Assembly: GCA_003449195.1 (NCBI GenBank)
Contig: DMID01000211.1
Location: forward strand, 1-7,445
Direction of reading: 5' to 3'
DNA: 7,445 bases
Source: Lysobacteraceae bacterium
GTDB lineage: Bacteria > Pseudomonadota > Gammaproteobacteria > Xanthomonadales > Xanthomonadaceae
Below, piece by piece: positions 1 to 5,925 of the stretch. A program made the position numbers and the translations under genes. Positions within the stretch are counted from its first letter, which is position 1. Each line of letters begins with the position of its first letter. Under the pieces are notes generated by a model. It saw only the letters and a program-made list of their open reading frames with translations, did not search any database and had not been told where the DNA came from.

Positions 1-256
1 GGACCGGCGCATGCTGCGCACCATCGTCGAGCATTTCGACGGCGGCCCGGTCGGCGTGGAATCGTTGGCGGCCTCGCTGTCTGAAGAGCGCGGCACGCTG
101 GAGGACGTGATCGAGCCCTACTTGATCCAGCAGGGTTTTCTCGTCCGTACCGCGCGCGGGCGCATGGCCACCGCCAAGGCCTACCGCCATCTGGGTTTGA
201 AACCGAAGGCCGCGGCGGCGCCGACCGACCTGTTCACGGAGTCCGACGATGCCTGA
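1..256 (+). CDS. ruvB: RuvB, Holliday junction branch-migration ATPase (C-terminal part only)
   Basis: This is the last roughly 84 codons of a gene that begins upstream of the window; the reading frame enters at base 2 with Asp-Arg-Arg before the internal Met at base 11. RuvB is the hexameric AAA+ motor that, with RuvA, drives branch migration of Holliday junctions during recombination and repair in the cytoplasm. The visible piece is the C-terminal winged-helix DNA-binding domain. The stretches FDGGPVG, EERGTLEDVIEPYLIQQGF and RTARGR are hallmarks of this domain. The Walker motifs lie outside the window. The tail after the domain is Ala/Pro/Asp-rich and variable. Its stop codon lies inside the start of ybgC (8-nt overlap), so the two are probably translationally coupled. 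A ruvB neighbour upstream of ybgC-tol is common in gammaproteobacteria. Identification is firm; the start cannot be given. Confidence 0.95.
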   Translation, partial: DRRMLRTIVEHFDGGPVGVESLAASLSEERGTLEDVIEPYLIQQGFLVRTARGRMATAKAYRHLGLKPKAAAAPTDLFTESDDA

Positions 257-674
257 ACCCGTATTCAGTTTGCCGACACGGATCTACTGGGAAGATACCG
301 ATGCCGGTGGCGTGGTCTACCACGCGCGGTACGTCGCCTTTCTCGAACGCGCCCGCAGCGAATGGCTGCGCACGCTCGGTTACGGGCAGGACGGACTGCG
401 CAGGGAGCACGGCATGGTGTTCGTGGTACGCGCGATGACCCTGGATTTCCTGCGTCCTGCCCGGCTGGACGACGAGATCCTGGTGGGCGCCGCGTTGCGC
501 GAATGCCGCCGCGCCAGCCTGGTGTTTGCGCAGGACATCCGTCGTGGCGAGGACGTGCTGCTGCGGGCACAGGTCCGCGTGGCCGCCGTCGGCGCCGAGG
601 ACTTCCGGCCGCAAGGCATTGCGGCCGCGCTGTACCGTCAATTGAAACCGCTGGAACAACCCGAACACGCGTGA
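249..674 (+). CDS. ybgC: YbgC, Tol-Pal-associated acyl-CoA thioesterase
   Basis: This is a 141-residue single-domain hot-dog-fold protein, close to the usual size of the family (about 134). It is expected to hydrolyse acyl-CoA thioesters in the cytoplasm; the E. coli and Helicobacter enzymes act on acyl-CoA and have been linked to phospholipid metabolism. The signature is at residues 13-40: YWEDTDAGGVVYH followed by FLERARSEWLR. Asp18 corresponds to the catalytic Asp of the 4-hydroxybenzoyl-CoA thioesterase-like group, and His25 sits in the conserved helix start. The ATG at 249 has a good Shine-Dalgarno (GGAG at 238-241, 7-nt spacing) and overlaps the end of ruvB by 8 nt. tolQ begins 10 nt after its stop. 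No promoter is evident directly upstream, so it may be read from the ruv transcript or from a promoter inside ruvB. YbgC is not itself required for Tol function in E. coli; its role here is inferred from family and position. Confidence 0.95.
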   Translation: MPEPVFSLPTRIYWEDTDAGGVVYHARYVAFLERARSEWLRTLGYGQDGLRREHGMVFVVRAMTLDFLRPARLDDEILVGAALRECRRASLVFAQDIRRGEDVLLRAQVRVAAVGAEDFRPQGIAAALYRQLKPLEQPEHA

Positions 675-684
675 GGAACGAAGG
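673..684 (+). promoter_or_regulatory. Ribosome binding site of tolQ
   Basis: GAGGAA at 673-678 lies 6 nt before the ATG at 685, and a second purine run (AAGG) abuts the start codon. This strong site supports the ATG at 685 as the real start, although it gives TolQ an N-terminus about 28 residues longer than that of E. coli. Confidence 0.7.
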
Positions 685-1464
685 ATGATCGCATTGCTCC
701 TGGCCCTTCAGGACACGGTGGTGGAGCCGCTGCCGGAAGAGGTCAAGACCACGGCCGCGCAAGCCGCCGTCCATGCCGCCGGCGGCGGTGGCGGCATCAA
801 CTACCTCGAGTTGATCGCCCACGCCAGCATTCCGGTCAAGATCATCGTGACCTTGTTGCTGATCGGTTCGTTCATCAGCTGGGTGATCATTTTCCGCAAG
901 GCCCGCGTGTTCAAGCTGGCCAATGCCGAAGCCGACGATTTCGAAGGCCGGTTCTGGTCCGGTGCGGACCTGGGCAAGCTGTATTCGGCGGCCACCGACC
1001 GCAACCGCACGGTGACCGGGCTGGAGGCCATCTTCGAGGCCGGGTTCCGCGAATTCACCCGCCTGCGCGAGCGGCGTCTGGACAGCCGCGCCCAGCTCGA
1101 GGGCGCCCAACGCGCCATGCGTGCCACCTACGCGCGCGAGGTGGACCAGCTGGAACGCAATCTCGAACTGCTGGCCAACATCGGTTCCACCGCACCCTAC
1201 GTCGGCTTGGTCGGCACCGTGTTCGGCATCATGGTGACCATGCACGACATGATCAGCAGTGGTGCCCAGTCGGGCATCGCCTCGGTTGCACCGGGCATTT
1301 CCGAGGCACTGTTCGCCACCGCCATCGGCTTGTTCGTGGCGATCCCGGCGGTGTGGGCCTACAACCGCTTCACCACCCGGGTCGAGCGCATTTCGGTGCG
1401 TTACGAAGCCTTCGCCGAAGACTTCAGCTCGATCCTGCAACGCCAGACCGCTGGCGCCAACTGA
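685..1464 (+). CDS. tolQ: TolQ, inner-membrane proton-channel subunit of the Tol-Pal motor
   Basis: This 259-residue protein of the MotA/TolQ/ExbB family forms, with TolR, the ion channel that energises TolA from the proton gradient. Three membrane segments are visible at about residues 50-70, 169-189 and 205-225. The large cytoplasmic loop between the first two carries the family stretches FEGRFWSG and EGAQRAMRA. The diagnostic motif IGSTAPYVGLVGTVFGIM (about 167-183) forms the second segment, and EALFATAIGLFVAIPAVWAYNRF the third. Thr178 and Thr212 match the pore-lining threonines of E. coli TolQ (Thr145 and Thr178). The protein exceeds E. coli TolQ (230 residues) mainly by an N-terminal extension, residues 1-38, that includes five consecutive glycines. 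By family topology it should lie in the periplasm. tolR follows 13 nt after the stop. ExbB is the main alternative, but the tolR-tolA-tolB-pal context settles the assignment. Confidence 0.97.
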   Translation: MIALLLALQDTVVEPLPEEVKTTAAQAAVHAAGGGGGINYLELIAHASIPVKIIVTLLLIGSFISWVIIFRKARVFKLANAEADDFEGRFWSGADLGKLYSAATDRNRTVTGLEAIFEAGFREFTRLRERRLDSRAQLEGAQRAMRATYAREVDQLERNLELLANIGSTAPYVGLVGTVFGIMVTMHDMISSGAQSGIASVAPGISEALFATAIGLFVAIPAVWAYNRFTTRVERISVRYEAFAEDFSSILQRQTAGAN

Positions 1465-1466
1465 GC

Positions 1467-1470
1467 GGAG
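1467..1470 (+). promoter_or_regulatory. Ribosome binding site fixing the tolR start
   Basis: GGAG sits 7 nt before the ATG at 1478. The same frame is open for another 219 nt upstream (an in-frame ATG at 1259), but that would overlap tolQ by more than 200 nt. This site and the family N-terminus both favour 1478. Confidence 0.7.
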
Positions 1471-1477
1471 CCACGTC

Positions 1478-1921
1478 ATGCCTGCCGCCATTTCGCGCCT
1501 GCGCAAGCGCCGCAAGCTGAAATCCGAGATCAACGTCGTCCCGTATATCGACGTGATGCTGGTGCTGCTGATCATCTTCATGGTGACCGCGCCGCTGCTC
1601 ACGCTGAGCATCGACGTCGATCTGCCGGTGTCCAACGCCAAGGCGCTGGAAAGCAAGCAGGACCCGGTGATCGTCACCGTATACGGCGACGGCCGCCTCG
1701 GCCTGACCCTGCCCGAGCAGTCCGCGCCGCAGGCGATGGATGTGGCCGAGCTGCAGCAGCGCCTGTCGGCGCTGGCCGCGCAGGACAAGGGCACCCGCGT
1801 GGTGGTGGCTGCCGAATCGACCGTACCGTTCCAGAAAGTGGTCGACGCGATGGATGCGGTCAAGCACGCCAACATCGACAAGGTCGGCCTGTTGACCGGC
1901 TCGGGCGGCAATGCACGCTGA
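1478..1921 (+). CDS. tolR: TolR, TolQ partner of the ExbD/TolR family
   Basis: This 147-residue bitopic inner-membrane protein (E. coli 142) pairs with TolQ to convert proton flow into TolA movement. The short basic cytoplasmic N-terminus (residues 6-15, rich in Arg and Lys) is followed by a single membrane helix at about 20-41. It contains the motif NVVPYIDVMLVLLIIFMVTA. Asp25 is the protonatable residue equivalent to Asp23 of E. coli TolR. Residues 42-147 form the periplasmic domain, with the expected DLPVSNA segment after the membrane and VPFQKVVDAMDAVKHANIDKVGLLT near the C-terminus. It lies 13 nt after tolQ and its last 11 nt overlap the start of tolA, which suggests translational coupling to keep Q:R:A stoichiometry. 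ExbD is excluded by context. Confidence 0.97.
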   Translation: MPAAISRLRKRRKLKSEINVVPYIDVMLVLLIIFMVTAPLLTLSIDVDLPVSNAKALESKQDPVIVTVYGDGRLGLTLPEQSAPQAMDVAELQQRLSALAAQDKGTRVVVAAESTVPFQKVVDAMDAVKHANIDKVGLLTGSGGNAR

Positions 1922-3026
1922 AGCGCTCCGCCAGCCGGCATTGGTGCCCGACGGCGGCTGGGGCCGCCCGGTCACGCTGGCCGCCGTCGTCCACCTGCTG
2001 GTGCTGGCGGTGTTCCTGATCGCATGGCTGTGGTCGCCGCGCCGCAACGTGGAATTGGCTGCCGGCAGCCCGGCGCTGGAAGCCAGCCTGGACGTGTCCG
2101 CCAGCGATGCCGCCGCCGCCCGTCAGGCCTTGCAGCAGACGCCGCAGCAATCATCCGATGCGGTTCCCGAACCGCCCACGCCTCAGCCGGTACCGGAACC
2201 GGTGCCTGAAGACACGGTGCCGCCGCCGCAGCCGATCCCCGAGCCCAAGCCGCAGATCGCCCCGACGCCGCAGCAGGCCAAGGCACAGGAGCGCGTGGTG
2301 CAGCCGGACAAGGTCGATCAGGACCGCGTCAGCGCGTTGGCCATCTCCAAGGAAAAGGCCGCCAAGGAACAGGAAGAAAAGCGCCGTCAGGAGCAGATCG
2401 ATTTGACCGAGCGCGAGCACCAGAAGGAAGCCGAGCAGAAGCAGCGTCTGGCACAGCAGCAAAAAGCCGAAGCCGAGCAGAAGAAGCTGGCCGAGCAGCA
2501 GAAGGCCAAGGCGGAAGCCGACGCGAAGGCCAAGGCCGATGCGGACAAGCAGAAGCGGCTGGAGCAGATCCAGAAGCAGCTGGCGCAGTTGAACAAGCAG
2601 TCCAGCCTGGAAGCGCAGCGGCTCAAGCAGCTCCAGAATGCGGCTTCCCGCAGCGGCAGCGCATCCGGCGCCGGCAGCAGCGCGGGCAGCGCGTCCGCGG
2701 CCACCGGCGCCAAGGCCTCGGCCGGGCAGGGCGGCACCAGCAACGATCTGACCGCCAAGTACGTGGCGGCCATCCAGTCGGCGGTCAGTGCACAGTGGAC
2801 GCGGCCGGATTCGGTGCCATTGGGTACCCGCTGCCGGGTGGTGATCACCCAGTTGCCGGGCGGGCAGGTGATCGACGCCAAGGTGCAACCGGGCTGCGCG
2901 ATGGACCCGGCCGGCCGGGATTCGCTCGAACGCGCCGTGCTGAAGGCCCAGCCCCTGCCGTACCGGGGGTTCGAAAGCGTGTTCAGCCGCCAGCTGAATT
3001 TCAATTTCAACGCGCAGGATCGCTGA
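1911..3026 (+). CDS. tolA: TolA, periplasm-spanning energy-transducing protein
   Basis: This is a 371-residue protein (E. coli 421) that couples the TolQR motor to TolB and Pal at the outer membrane. Domain I: short cytoplasmic segment and membrane helix at about residues 20-41, then WSPRRN. Residues 85-120 are strikingly rich in Pro and Glu. Domain II: a charged Lys/Glu/Gln/Ala coiled coil at about 140-245, shorter than in E. coli. A Ser/Gly/Ala linker covers 246-277. Domain III: the globular C-terminus at 278-371, beginning NDLTAKYVAAIQSAV, with Cys308 and Cys329 matching the disulfide pair of E. coli TolA domain III. It ends in an alternating Asn-Phe strand. The ATG at 1911 overlaps the end of tolR by 11 nt and has only a weak purine stretch upstream (GGGCGG), consistent with coupled translation. 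TonB is the obvious alternative because of the proline-rich stretch, but context and the long coiled coil favour TolA. Confidence 0.96.
   Translation: MHAEALRQPALVPDGGWGRPVTLAAVVHLLVLAVFLIAWLWSPRRNVELAAGSPALEASLDVSASDAAAARQALQQTPQQSSDAVPEPPTPQPVPEPVPEDTVPPPQPIPEPKPQIAPTPQQAKAQERVVQPDKVDQDRVSALAISKEKAAKEQEEKRRQEQIDLTEREHQKEAEQKQRLAQQQKAEAEQKKLAEQQKAKAEADAKAKADADKQKRLEQIQKQLAQLNKQSSLEAQRLKQLQNAASRSGSASGAGSSAGSASAATGAKASAGQGGTSNDLTAKYVAAIQSAVSAQWTRPDSVPLGTRCRVVITQLPGGQVIDAKVQPGCAMDPAGRDSLERAVLKAQPLPYRGFESVFSRQLNFNFNAQDR
2400..2640 (+). repeat. Low-complexity Lys/Glu/Gln/Ala codon repeats of the TolA coiled coil
   Basis: Imperfect repeats of GCCGAGCAGAAG and AAGGCC-type units occur throughout this part of tolA. 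They encode a long helix and are a normal property of TolA domain II. Length variation between related strains would be expected here. Confidence 0.6.
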
Positions 3027-3039
3027 ACCCCTATTCAGC
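3022..3039 (+). repeat. Inverted repeat across the tolA stop codon
   Basis: GCTGAA (3022-3027) and TTCAGC (3034-3039) are complementary arms around a 6-nt loop. The tolA stop codon (3024-3026) lies in the left arm. There is no following T-run, so a Rho-independent terminator is unlikely; it could slow ribosomes or polymerase or serve as an RNA-processing site before tolB. Confidence 0.35.
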
Positions 3040-3094
3040 ATTGCGTTGGCGTTCACCCTCGGATGACGCGTCTGCGCCATTCTTAACGCCTCTG

Positions 3095-3102
3095 AACCGG
3101 TT
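3095..3102. repeat. Perfect 8-bp palindrome in the tolA-tolB gap
   Basis: AACCGGTT lies 14 nt before the tolB start, in the 90-nt gap between tolA and tolB. I see no convincing -35/-10 pair in that gap and no clear Shine-Dalgarno. The palindrome could be a protein site, but one of this size can easily occur by chance. Confidence 0.2.
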
Positions 3103-3116
3103 ACCACTTCGGCCCA

Positions 3117-4436
3117 ATGAAAAATCCCTTGCGTTGGTTGGTTCTCGTTGCCGCTGCCGTGCTGGCACCCGCCGTGCAGGCGCAGCAGCAGGGGCTCGAG
3201 ATCGACATCGTCGGCGGCAATGCCTCGGCCCTGCCGATCACCGTCGTCCCGATGCCCTATCAGGGTTCTGCCGGTACCCCGCAGACCGACGTGGCGGCCG
3301 TCGTGCGCGCCGATCTTGACCGTTCAGGCCAGTTCCGCACGCTGCCCGAAGCGCAGATCGTCGAAAAGCCGACCCGCGGCAGCGAGATCAATTTCCCGAC
3401 GTGGAAGGCACTGAAGCAGGATTACATCGTCGTCGGCCGGGTGATGGATGCCGGTGAAGGCAACTATCGCGTCGAATACGAGATGTTCGACATCGCCACC
3501 CAGCAGCGCCAGCTCGGCTTGGCGATGACCGCGCGTGCCAACGCCATGCGCGACGTGGCCCACCAGATGGCCGACGCGATCTACGAGAAGATCACCGGCG
3601 TGCGCGGCGCCTTCTGGACGCGCATTGCCTATGTGACCGCCACCGGCAGCGGCAACAACATGCACTACGCGCTGATGGTGGCCGATTCGGACGGCTGGAA
3701 CCCGCAGACCATCGTCCGTTCGGCCGAGCCGCTGCTGTCGCCGACCTGGAGCCCGGACGGGCGCAAGCTGGCCTATGTCAGCTTCGAGCGCGGCAACTCG
3801 GCCATCTATGTGCAGGACATTTCCACCGGCGCCCGCCAACTGGTGTCCAGCTTCCGCGGCATCAACGGCGCGCCGTCGTTCTCGCCGGACGGCAGCAAGC
3901 TGGCCTTGGCGCTTTCGCGCAGCGGCAACCCCGAGATCTACGTCATGGATCTGGGCAGCCGTCAGCTGACCCAGCTGACCAATCATTTCGGCATCGATAC
4001 CGAGCCGACCTGGGCGCCGGATGGCAAGACCATCTATTTCACGTCCGATCGCGGCGGCCGGCCGCAGATCTACCAGGTTTCCGCCGGCGGCGGCGCGGCA
4101 TCGCGCGTCACCTTCCAGGGCAGTTACAACGCCACCGCCAGCGTGTCCTGGGACGGCAAGAAGATCGTCATGGCCCAGGGCAGCGGCAACACCTACCGGA
4201 TCGTGATGATGGACAGCAGTCTGGGCAGTCCGCGTTGGAGTACGCTGTCAACCGGTTCGCTCGACGAATCCCCGAGCTTTGCCCCGAATGCCAGCATGGT
4301 GTTGTATGCCGCCCGCGAAGGCCGTCGCGGCGTGCTGTATTCGGTGTCCGCCGATGCCCGGGTCCGGCAGCGCTTGGTGCTGGCCGACGGCGATGTGCGC
4401 GAACCGTCGTGGGGACCGTATCGCACCAAGCGTTAA
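3117..4436 (+). CDS. tolB: TolB, periplasmic beta-propeller protein
   Basis: This 439-residue periplasmic protein (E. coli 430) binds Pal and TolA and helps recruit Pal to the division site. A Sec signal peptide is clear: Lys/Arg at the N-terminus, a hydrophobic core at residues 7-18, and probable cleavage after Ala22 (VQA, then QQQG). The mature N-terminus corresponds to the TolB-box tail through which E. coli TolB contacts TolA. Residues about 25-165 form the alpha/beta domain. Residues about 167-435 form the six-bladed propeller. WD40-like PD40 repeats are visible as WSPDG (211-215), FSPDG (255-259), WAPDG (299-303), SWDGK (344-348) and FAPNA (388-392). The start ATG has no recognisable Shine-Dalgarno, but the signal peptide begins exactly here. 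It is preceded by a 90-nt gap, which leaves room for a separate promoter as known upstream of E. coli tolB. Confidence 0.98.
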   Translation: MKNPLRWLVLVAAAVLAPAVQAQQQGLEIDIVGGNASALPITVVPMPYQGSAGTPQTDVAAVVRADLDRSGQFRTLPEAQIVEKPTRGSEINFPTWKALKQDYIVVGRVMDAGEGNYRVEYEMFDIATQQRQLGLAMTARANAMRDVAHQMADAIYEKITGVRGAFWTRIAYVTATGSGNNMHYALMVADSDGWNPQTIVRSAEPLLSPTWSPDGRKLAYVSFERGNSAIYVQDISTGARQLVSSFRGINGAPSFSPDGSKLALALSRSGNPEIYVMDLGSRQLTQLTNHFGIDTEPTWAPDGKTIYFTSDRGGRPQIYQVSAGGGAASRVTFQGSYNATASVSWDGKKIVMAQGSGNTYRIVMMDSSLGSPRWSTLSTGSLDESPSFAPNASMVLYAAREGRRGVLYSVSADARVRQRLVLADGDVREPSWGPYRTKR

Positions 4437-4437
4437 G

Positions 4438-4446
4438 TGTTAAAAT
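4438..4446 (+). promoter_or_regulatory. Candidate extended -10 promoter for pal
   Basis: TGTTAAAAT just after the tolB stop matches an extended -10 element: TG, one base, then TAAAAT (5 of 6 to TATAAT). No good -35 hexamer is found 16-18 nt upstream, which is typical of extended -10 promoters. Transcription would start near 4453 and give a pal leader of roughly 85 nt. A separate promoter would suit the high level at which Pal is usually made relative to TolQRA. This call rests on motif matching only. Confidence 0.35.
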
Positions 4447-4447
4447 T

Positions 4448-4468
4448 CTGCAAGTAAAGCGTTTGCAG
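4448..4468 (+). repeat. Small inverted repeat in the tolB-pal gap
   Basis: CTGCAA (4448-4453) pairs with TTGCAG (4463-4468), and two G-T wobbles can extend the stem to leave a 5-nt loop. It has no U-tract and so is a poor terminator. It lies directly downstream of the candidate pal -10 element and may overlap the transcription start. Confidence 0.3.
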
Positions 4469-4525
4469 TAGAGCATCACGCAAGACCTGAAAGTTCCACC
4501 TCCCACCTGATTACACAAGTTCGTC

Positions 4526-4530
4526 AAGGA
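4526..4530 (+). promoter_or_regulatory. Ribosome binding site of pal
   Basis: AAGGA lies 8 nt before the pal ATG at 4539. It is the clearest Shine-Dalgarno in the second half of the window and supports efficient, independent translation of pal. Confidence 0.65.
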
Positions 4531-4538
4531 CTATTGCC

Positions 4539-5054
4539 ATGAACAAGACCACCCGTGTTCTGCTTGTTTCGATGATGTCGGTTGCCGTGCTGGCCGCCTG
4601 CTCCAAGAAGGTCAAGGAAGCTCCGCCGGCTCCGGCTGCCGATACCGCCCCGACCGCTCCGACCGCTCCGGCCACCTCGGGCCTGTATGGTCCGGACGAC
4701 CTCGACACCGACGCTTGCCTGCGTCAGCGCGTCGTCTACTTCGACTTCGACAAGGAAGAAGTGAAGCCGGAGTTCCAGGCGATCATGGCCTGCCACGCCA
4801 AGTACCTGCGTGACCGTCCGTCCTCGCGCATCACCCTGCAGGGCAACACCGACGAGCGCGGCTCGCGCGAGTACAACATGGGCCTCGGCGAGCGTCGCGG
4901 CAATGCCGTCAACTCGGCTCTGCAGGCCAATGGCGGTTCGGCCAGCCAGCTGACCGTGGTGTCCTACGGCGAAGAGCGTCCGGTCTGCACCGAGTCCAAC
5001 GAGGGCTGCTGGTCGCAGAACCGTCGCGTCGAGATCGTCTACACGGCGAAGTAA
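4539..5054 (+). CDS. pal: Pal, peptidoglycan-associated outer-membrane lipoprotein
   Basis: This 171-residue lipoprotein (E. coli 173) is anchored in the outer membrane and binds the diaminopimelate side chain of peptidoglycan. The signal peptide ends in a lipobox LAAC, with Cys21 as the lipidated residue; Ser22 follows, not Asp, so the Lol system should send it to the outer membrane. A flexible linker (about 27-48) contains three Thr-Ala-Pro units. The OmpA-like domain spans about 60-170: VVYFDFD (65-71), LQGNTDERGSREYNMGLGERRGNAV (100-124), VSYGEERP (141-148) and NRRVEIVY (161-168). Asp105 and Arg119/Arg120 lie in the peptidoglycan-binding motif. Asn103 replaces the His of E. coli Pal. Four extra cysteines (60, 85, 150, 157) are absent from E. 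coli Pal. CGT is used for 7 of 13 arginines in a GC-rich setting, a bias often seen in highly expressed genes. Confidence 0.98.
   Translation: MNKTTRVLLVSMMSVAVLAACSKKVKEAPPAPAADTAPTAPTAPATSGLYGPDDLDTDACLRQRVVYFDFDKEEVKPEFQAIMACHAKYLRDRPSSRITLQGNTDERGSREYNMGLGERRGNAVNSALQANGGSASQLTVVSYGEERPVCTESNEGCWSQNRRVEIVYTAK
4644..4670 (+). repeat. Three tandem 9-bp units in the Pal linker
   Basis: Three in-frame copies of ACCGCYCCG encode Thr-Ala-Pro three times between the lipid anchor and the OmpA-like domain. Tether length may vary between strains by copy-number change, in steps that keep the frame. Confidence 0.6.
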
Positions 5055-5057
5055 TCG

Positions 5058-5885
5058 ATGCGCTTCGGTTTCACACCGATGATGATCGTCGCGGCAGCCC
5101 TCGTGGCTGCCGCGCCGGTTCATGCTCAGCGTGCCAGCTTGGCCGATCGCGTGGCTGTCCTGGAAGCCCAGGCTGCCAATCCGCAGGCCAATATGGACCT
5201 GCTGAACCAGATAGCTCAGTTGCGCACCCAGGTGCAGGACCTGCAAGGCACGGTCGAGCAGCTGCAGCACGAAAACGAGCAGCTCAAGCAGACCGGCCGC
5301 GATCAGTATCTTGATCTGGATGGTCGCCTGCAGCGCCTGGAAGGCGGTGTTGCACCGGCTTCTTCGGCGGCTCCGGCTGCGCCGGTTGCTCCTGTGAAGG
5401 CGGCGCCCAAGCCGGCCGCTGCCGGCAAGCAGGCAGCAGCCACCGGCGAACGCGCGCCGACGGTGCGTGGCGACAGCGGTTCGCTGGCACAGGCAGGAGA
5501 CGAGCGTGCCGCCTACGAGGCGGCCCTCAATACCCTGAAGGCCGGCGATTACGTCGCTTCGGCACAGCAGTTCCAGAGTTTCCTCGATGCGCATCCCGAC
5601 GGGGTGTATGCGCCCAACGCGATGTACTGGCTCGGCGAGAGCTATTACGTCACGCACAATTTTCCGCTGGCCGAGGGCCAGTTCCGGGCGCTGGTGGACC
5701 GCTATCCTACCCACGACAAGGCGTCCGGCGGTTTGCTGAAGTTGGGCATGAGCCAATACGGCGAAGGCCGTGCCGATGCGGCCAAGGCCACGTTGAACGA
5801 CGTGATCCGGCAATATCCGGGCAGCGATGCCGCACGCCGAGCCGCCGACCAGTTGCAGTCGATCAAGCTCGACCACCTGCATTGA
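5058..5885 (+). CDS. cpoB: CpoB (YbgF), periplasmic TPR coordinator of Tol-Pal and cell-wall synthesis
   Basis: This 275-residue periplasmic protein (E. coli 263) binds TolA and, in E. coli, links Tol-Pal with PBP1B-LpoB so that outer-membrane constriction and septal peptidoglycan synthesis stay in step. The signal peptide is residues 1-23 with cleavage after VHA, before Gln24. A coiled-coil trimerisation region follows at about 28-95, rich in Leu and Gln heptads. An Ala/Pro/Lys linker covers about 96-145. The C-terminal tetratricopeptide domain (about 148-275) has recognisable repeats: AAYEAALNTLKAGDYVASAQQF, then PNAMYWLGESYYVTHNFPLAEGQF, then GLLKLGMSQYGEGRADAAKATL. The gene starts 3 nt after the pal stop with only a weak purine stretch (GGCGAAG), so translation is probably coupled to pal. 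Whether the PBP1B link exists in this lineage is inference. Confidence 0.95.
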   Translation: MRFGFTPMMIVAAALVAAAPVHAQRASLADRVAVLEAQAANPQANMDLLNQIAQLRTQVQDLQGTVEQLQHENEQLKQTGRDQYLDLDGRLQRLEGGVAPASSAAPAAPVAPVKAAPKPAAAGKQAAATGERAPTVRGDSGSLAQAGDERAAYEAALNTLKAGDYVASAQQFQSFLDAHPDGVYAPNAMYWLGESYYVTHNFPLAEGQFRALVDRYPTHDKASGGLLKLGMSQYGEGRADAAKATLNDVIRQYPGSDAARRAADQLQSIKLDHLH

Positions 5886-5897
5886 TCGTCGCGTGCA

Positions 5898-5910
5898 GGC
5901 GCCATGCGCC
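5898..5910 (+). repeat. Short hairpin between cpoB and queE
   Basis: GGCGC and GCGCC form a 5-bp stem with a CAT loop in the 40-nt gap. There is no T-run after it, so I do not call it a terminator. It overlaps an out-of-frame ATG at 5904 and may simply reflect base composition. Confidence 0.2.
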
Positions 5911-5925
5911 GCCGCTTCCATTCCC

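Noticed and set aside
265..1941. A 558-codon open frame on the - strand across ybgC, tolQ and tolR
   Set aside because: It is antisense to three well-identified genes, its translation shows no recognisable domain, and long antisense open frames are expected from GC-rich third positions.
2400..2640. A possible mobile or CRISPR-like repeat
   Set aside because: The repeats are irregular, in frame and encode the expected TolA helix; there are no spacers.
3022..3039. A Rho-independent terminator after tolA
   Set aside because: The stem is only 6 bp and no T-run follows, so termination is unlikely.
2151..3107. A 318-codon open frame on the - strand opposite tolA, rich in leucine
   Set aside because: The leucine-rich appearance is the reverse complement of the CAG/AAG repeats of the TolA coiled coil, not a membrane protein.
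5827..5925. An earlier in-frame start for queE
   Set aside because: It would overlap cpoB by 59 nt and add 33 residues without family resemblance; the ATG at 5926 gives the expected N-terminus.
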